Below are positions 15,701-16,319 of a DNA stretch of 16,319 nucleotides, one piece after another. The translations under genes were made by a program, and so were the position numbers. The stretch comes from an uncultured Prevotella sp. GTDB taxonomy: Bacteria > Bacteroidota > Bacteroidia > Bacteroidales > Bacteroidaceae. How positions within the stretch are numbered: the first letter of the stretch is position 1; each line of letters starts with the position of its first letter. Below the pieces are notes generated by a model that worked only from the letters and a program-made list of their open reading frames with translations, was not told the origin of the DNA and did not search any database. The stretch covers positions 1-16,319 of the forward strand of contig ONMG01000002.1 in the NCBI GenBank assembly GCA_900318855.1, in the 5' to 3' direction.

Positions 15701-16052
15701 CTACACCACCTCCTTCGACCTCAACCGCAAGCAGATTGGTAAGGGCCGCATAGTGCTCGACCTGGGCAGAGTGGGCGTACTGGCCGAAGTGACGGTCAAC
15801 GGCCGACAGATGGGCCAGTGCTGGCACGCACCTTATCGCATCGACATCACCGACGCCGTGCACACGGGGCACAACGACCTGCAGATTGAGGTCGTCAACA
15901 TGTGGCGCAACCGCATTATCGGCGATCGCCAACCCGGTCAGACCCGCCACTACACCTTTGTCTCCTATCCCTTCTTTAAGGCCAATTCGCCGCTGATGCC
16001 GTCGGGACTCATGGGACCCGTCAGACTGCTGAAACTATCGGTCAGTGAGTGA
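12798..16052 (+). CDS. GH106-family glycoside hydrolase, probable alpha-L-rhamnosidase
   Basis: Expected to remove terminal alpha-L-rhamnose from plant or microbial glycans by an inverting mechanism, the activity known for GH106. The 1084 residues start with a signal peptide (about 1-21), so it acts in the periplasm or beyond; there is no lipobox. The N-terminal GH106 signature PRVWWHWMNGNITQDGIRKD lies at about 39-58. A discoidin-like beta-sandwich seems inserted at about 203-328 (LTDGDLSRAD, WIGYRFKEPVTVSALSI, ARYFRLVYK). The TIM-barrel region holds MDSYEAG (E451), YIESHE (E528, E531) and AAAESMTS (E592). E451 and E592 are the best catalytic acid/base candidates by position within the family. 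A GH2-like sugar-binding jelly roll closes the protein at about 964-1070 (VTVNGRQMGQCWHAPYRIDI). It lies 160 nt after susD on the same strand. Confidence 0.88.
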   Translation: MSHRILLSLLLLSAVSAPISGQTDPLLTGFLNPPQEARPRVWWHWMNGNITQDGIRKDLLWMHRMGIAGVHIFDANLSTPTIVKQRATFMSPAWKDCFRYAVHEADSLGMEVAIQATPGWSNTGGPWVKPADAMKKLVWRTCNVKGGRRIRLRLPEPYRTNGTFQNAVERGRVSKQHYYADIAVMAVRQSGADLNLRKQLAEVSASSGTFSTNRLTDGDLSRADTLRGGSKDNTMWIGYRFKEPVTVSALSIADGQFFSQYRWIRPMNNKWLEVSDDGQHYRKVLDVPNGSCPLNTISFKPVSARYFRLVYKNPKRPIGIAEFNLYAEPKVNHAEEKAGFGTPTDLTDYPTSTVSGISPTADVINLTAHTDSTGLLRWDAPAGQWTIYRFGYSLTGKMNHPAPPEATGLEADKLDSAAMRRYLDKYFEMFESFVPGQMGKGITSLLMDSYEAGIANWTQRMPEEFGRRRGYSLLPWMPALAGVVIKDGATTDKFLFDYRLTLSELMKENLYDGGTGAARRHGMTSYIESHETCRVMEPDGMSPKRNATYPMGAMWATIGLMNYVDGDFGKQADTHETASVAHIYGQNIAAAESMTSNGLDGQGIAYSLWSGCLKAVADLEFANGINRIVVHSSDHQPDDTHLPGMSLGIYGQWFHRHDTWAEHARPWVDYLSRSSFMLQQGQNVADVAYYYGDDANATSRFSTGRPAVPDTYAFDYVSTPVLNDLHCEAGRLVAPSGVSYRLLALDANTRRMTLSTLRRIASWIRKGLNVCGAKPTTEEAMSDDAQAFHSLADELWSGKYKNVHTTTVRQALESMELMPDFICQRSDSVRYVHRQQNDVDIYWVNNRSFTPCTLHAVFRVSGRQPERWNPETGQVSRLGYEQANGCTRVDLPMEGGEACFVVFRQPTDVASVPAPKAPSCELLQPLTAPWTVSFQQGRGAPAQLQVDTLRSYTDFKDDGIRYFSGTARYTTSFDLNRKQIGKGRIVLDLGRVGVLAEVTVNGRQMGQCWHAPYRIDITDAVHTGHNDLQIEVVNMWRNRIIGDRQPGQTRHYTFVSYPFFKANSPLMPSGLMGPVRLLKLSVSE

Positions 16053-16319
16053 GTAGCCCAATCAGGGGCAGAGCTCATGTGCAGCCCGGCCCTTTGCAGC
16101 CCGGCTCCCACTCCTCCCCTCAGCCTATCCACTTGAAGCGGTCGTCACAACGCCAAGAAGTTCGCAATACATCCGTGGTATGGTGGTCAAGGATTTCTGC
16201 GCACTACGTGGTCGTGTGCCCCTCGGGGCAAGTTCCTGACTTCATCACATCTTTTGTTGGATGAAATGTCATCATTGATTATCAGTTAGTTATAAGCTTA
16301 TTTCAGCAATTGATGGTGA
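16053..16319. other. Gene-less tail after GH106 with repeats and a hairpin
   Basis: No convincing gene is seen. GCAGCCCGGC is repeated at 16081-16090 and 16096-16105. TGCCCC (16217-16222) and GGGGCA (16225-16230) form a tight hairpin, and GCGCAC (16199-16204) can pair with GTGTGC (16214-16219). No T-rich terminator follows. Base composition changes sharply from GC-rich to AT-rich at about 16240. The minus strand from 16275 reads as a short, stop-interrupted frame (see findings). Confidence 0.5.

Noticed and set aside
14127..15950. A 607-codon open frame antisense to the GH106 gene.
   Set aside because: It lies wholly opposite a well-supported enzyme, has no recognisable motif, and is explained by the strong third-position C bias of the sense gene.
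16049..16264. A 71-codon frame starting with GTG that overlaps the GH106 stop by 4 bp.
   Set aside because: The overlap looks like coupling, but the product is Pro/Ser-rich with no domain character and spans the repeat-containing tail.

Overview
The window looks like a chromosome segment from a Bacteroidetes bacterium, most likely a Prevotella-type gut or oral species (genus inferred from protein character, not searched). Three things support this. It carries a SusC/SusD outer-membrane glycan-uptake pair. It has a Bacteroidetes-only DUF5020-type outer-membrane protein. Four start regions match the phylum's unusual promoter: three have TTTG, exactly 20 nt, then TAnnTTTG, and one has the -7 box alone. 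Shine-Dalgarno sequences are absent at gene starts, as usual for the phylum.

Left half (1-6700) is housekeeping. recJ and recQ lie on the minus strand as an 11-bp overlapping pair, consistent with a RecJ nuclease / RecQ helicase end-resection operon. The RecQ is a variant with its zinc cysteines moved to the C-terminus and no HRDC domain. A run of competing inverted repeats lies just past recQ. Divergent from recJ is a secreted, probably beta-barrel DUF5020 protein. It converges on trmD across a strong two-way terminator. trmD follows a CobW/COG0523 GTPase gene on the minus strand with a 37-nt gap, probably one transcript. The GTPase promoter has a perfect 24-nt palindrome on its -33 element, and its G4 motif reads NKAS instead of NKxD.

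Right half (6700-16319) is a small polysaccharide-utilisation locus on the plus strand. A 581-bp intergenic region carries a consensus promoter and a roughly 170-nt structured leader. It is followed by susC (1221 aa from the preferred start), susD (20 nt later), a 160-nt spacer with a terminator-like hairpin and a perfect 18-bp tandem repeat, and a GH106 alpha-L-rhamnosidase-like enzyme. The proposed logic is that SusD binds a rhamnose-containing glycan at the surface, SusC imports it with TonB energy, and the GH106 enzyme removes alpha-L-rhamnose. No dedicated regulator or other glycosidase is visible, so the locus may continue beyond the right edge. The last 267 nt hold no convincing gene.

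No clearly new multi-gene system is visible. The signals most worth a second look are regulatory and non-coding: the susC leader, the susD-GH106 spacer, the cobW palindrome and the recQ downstream hairpins.
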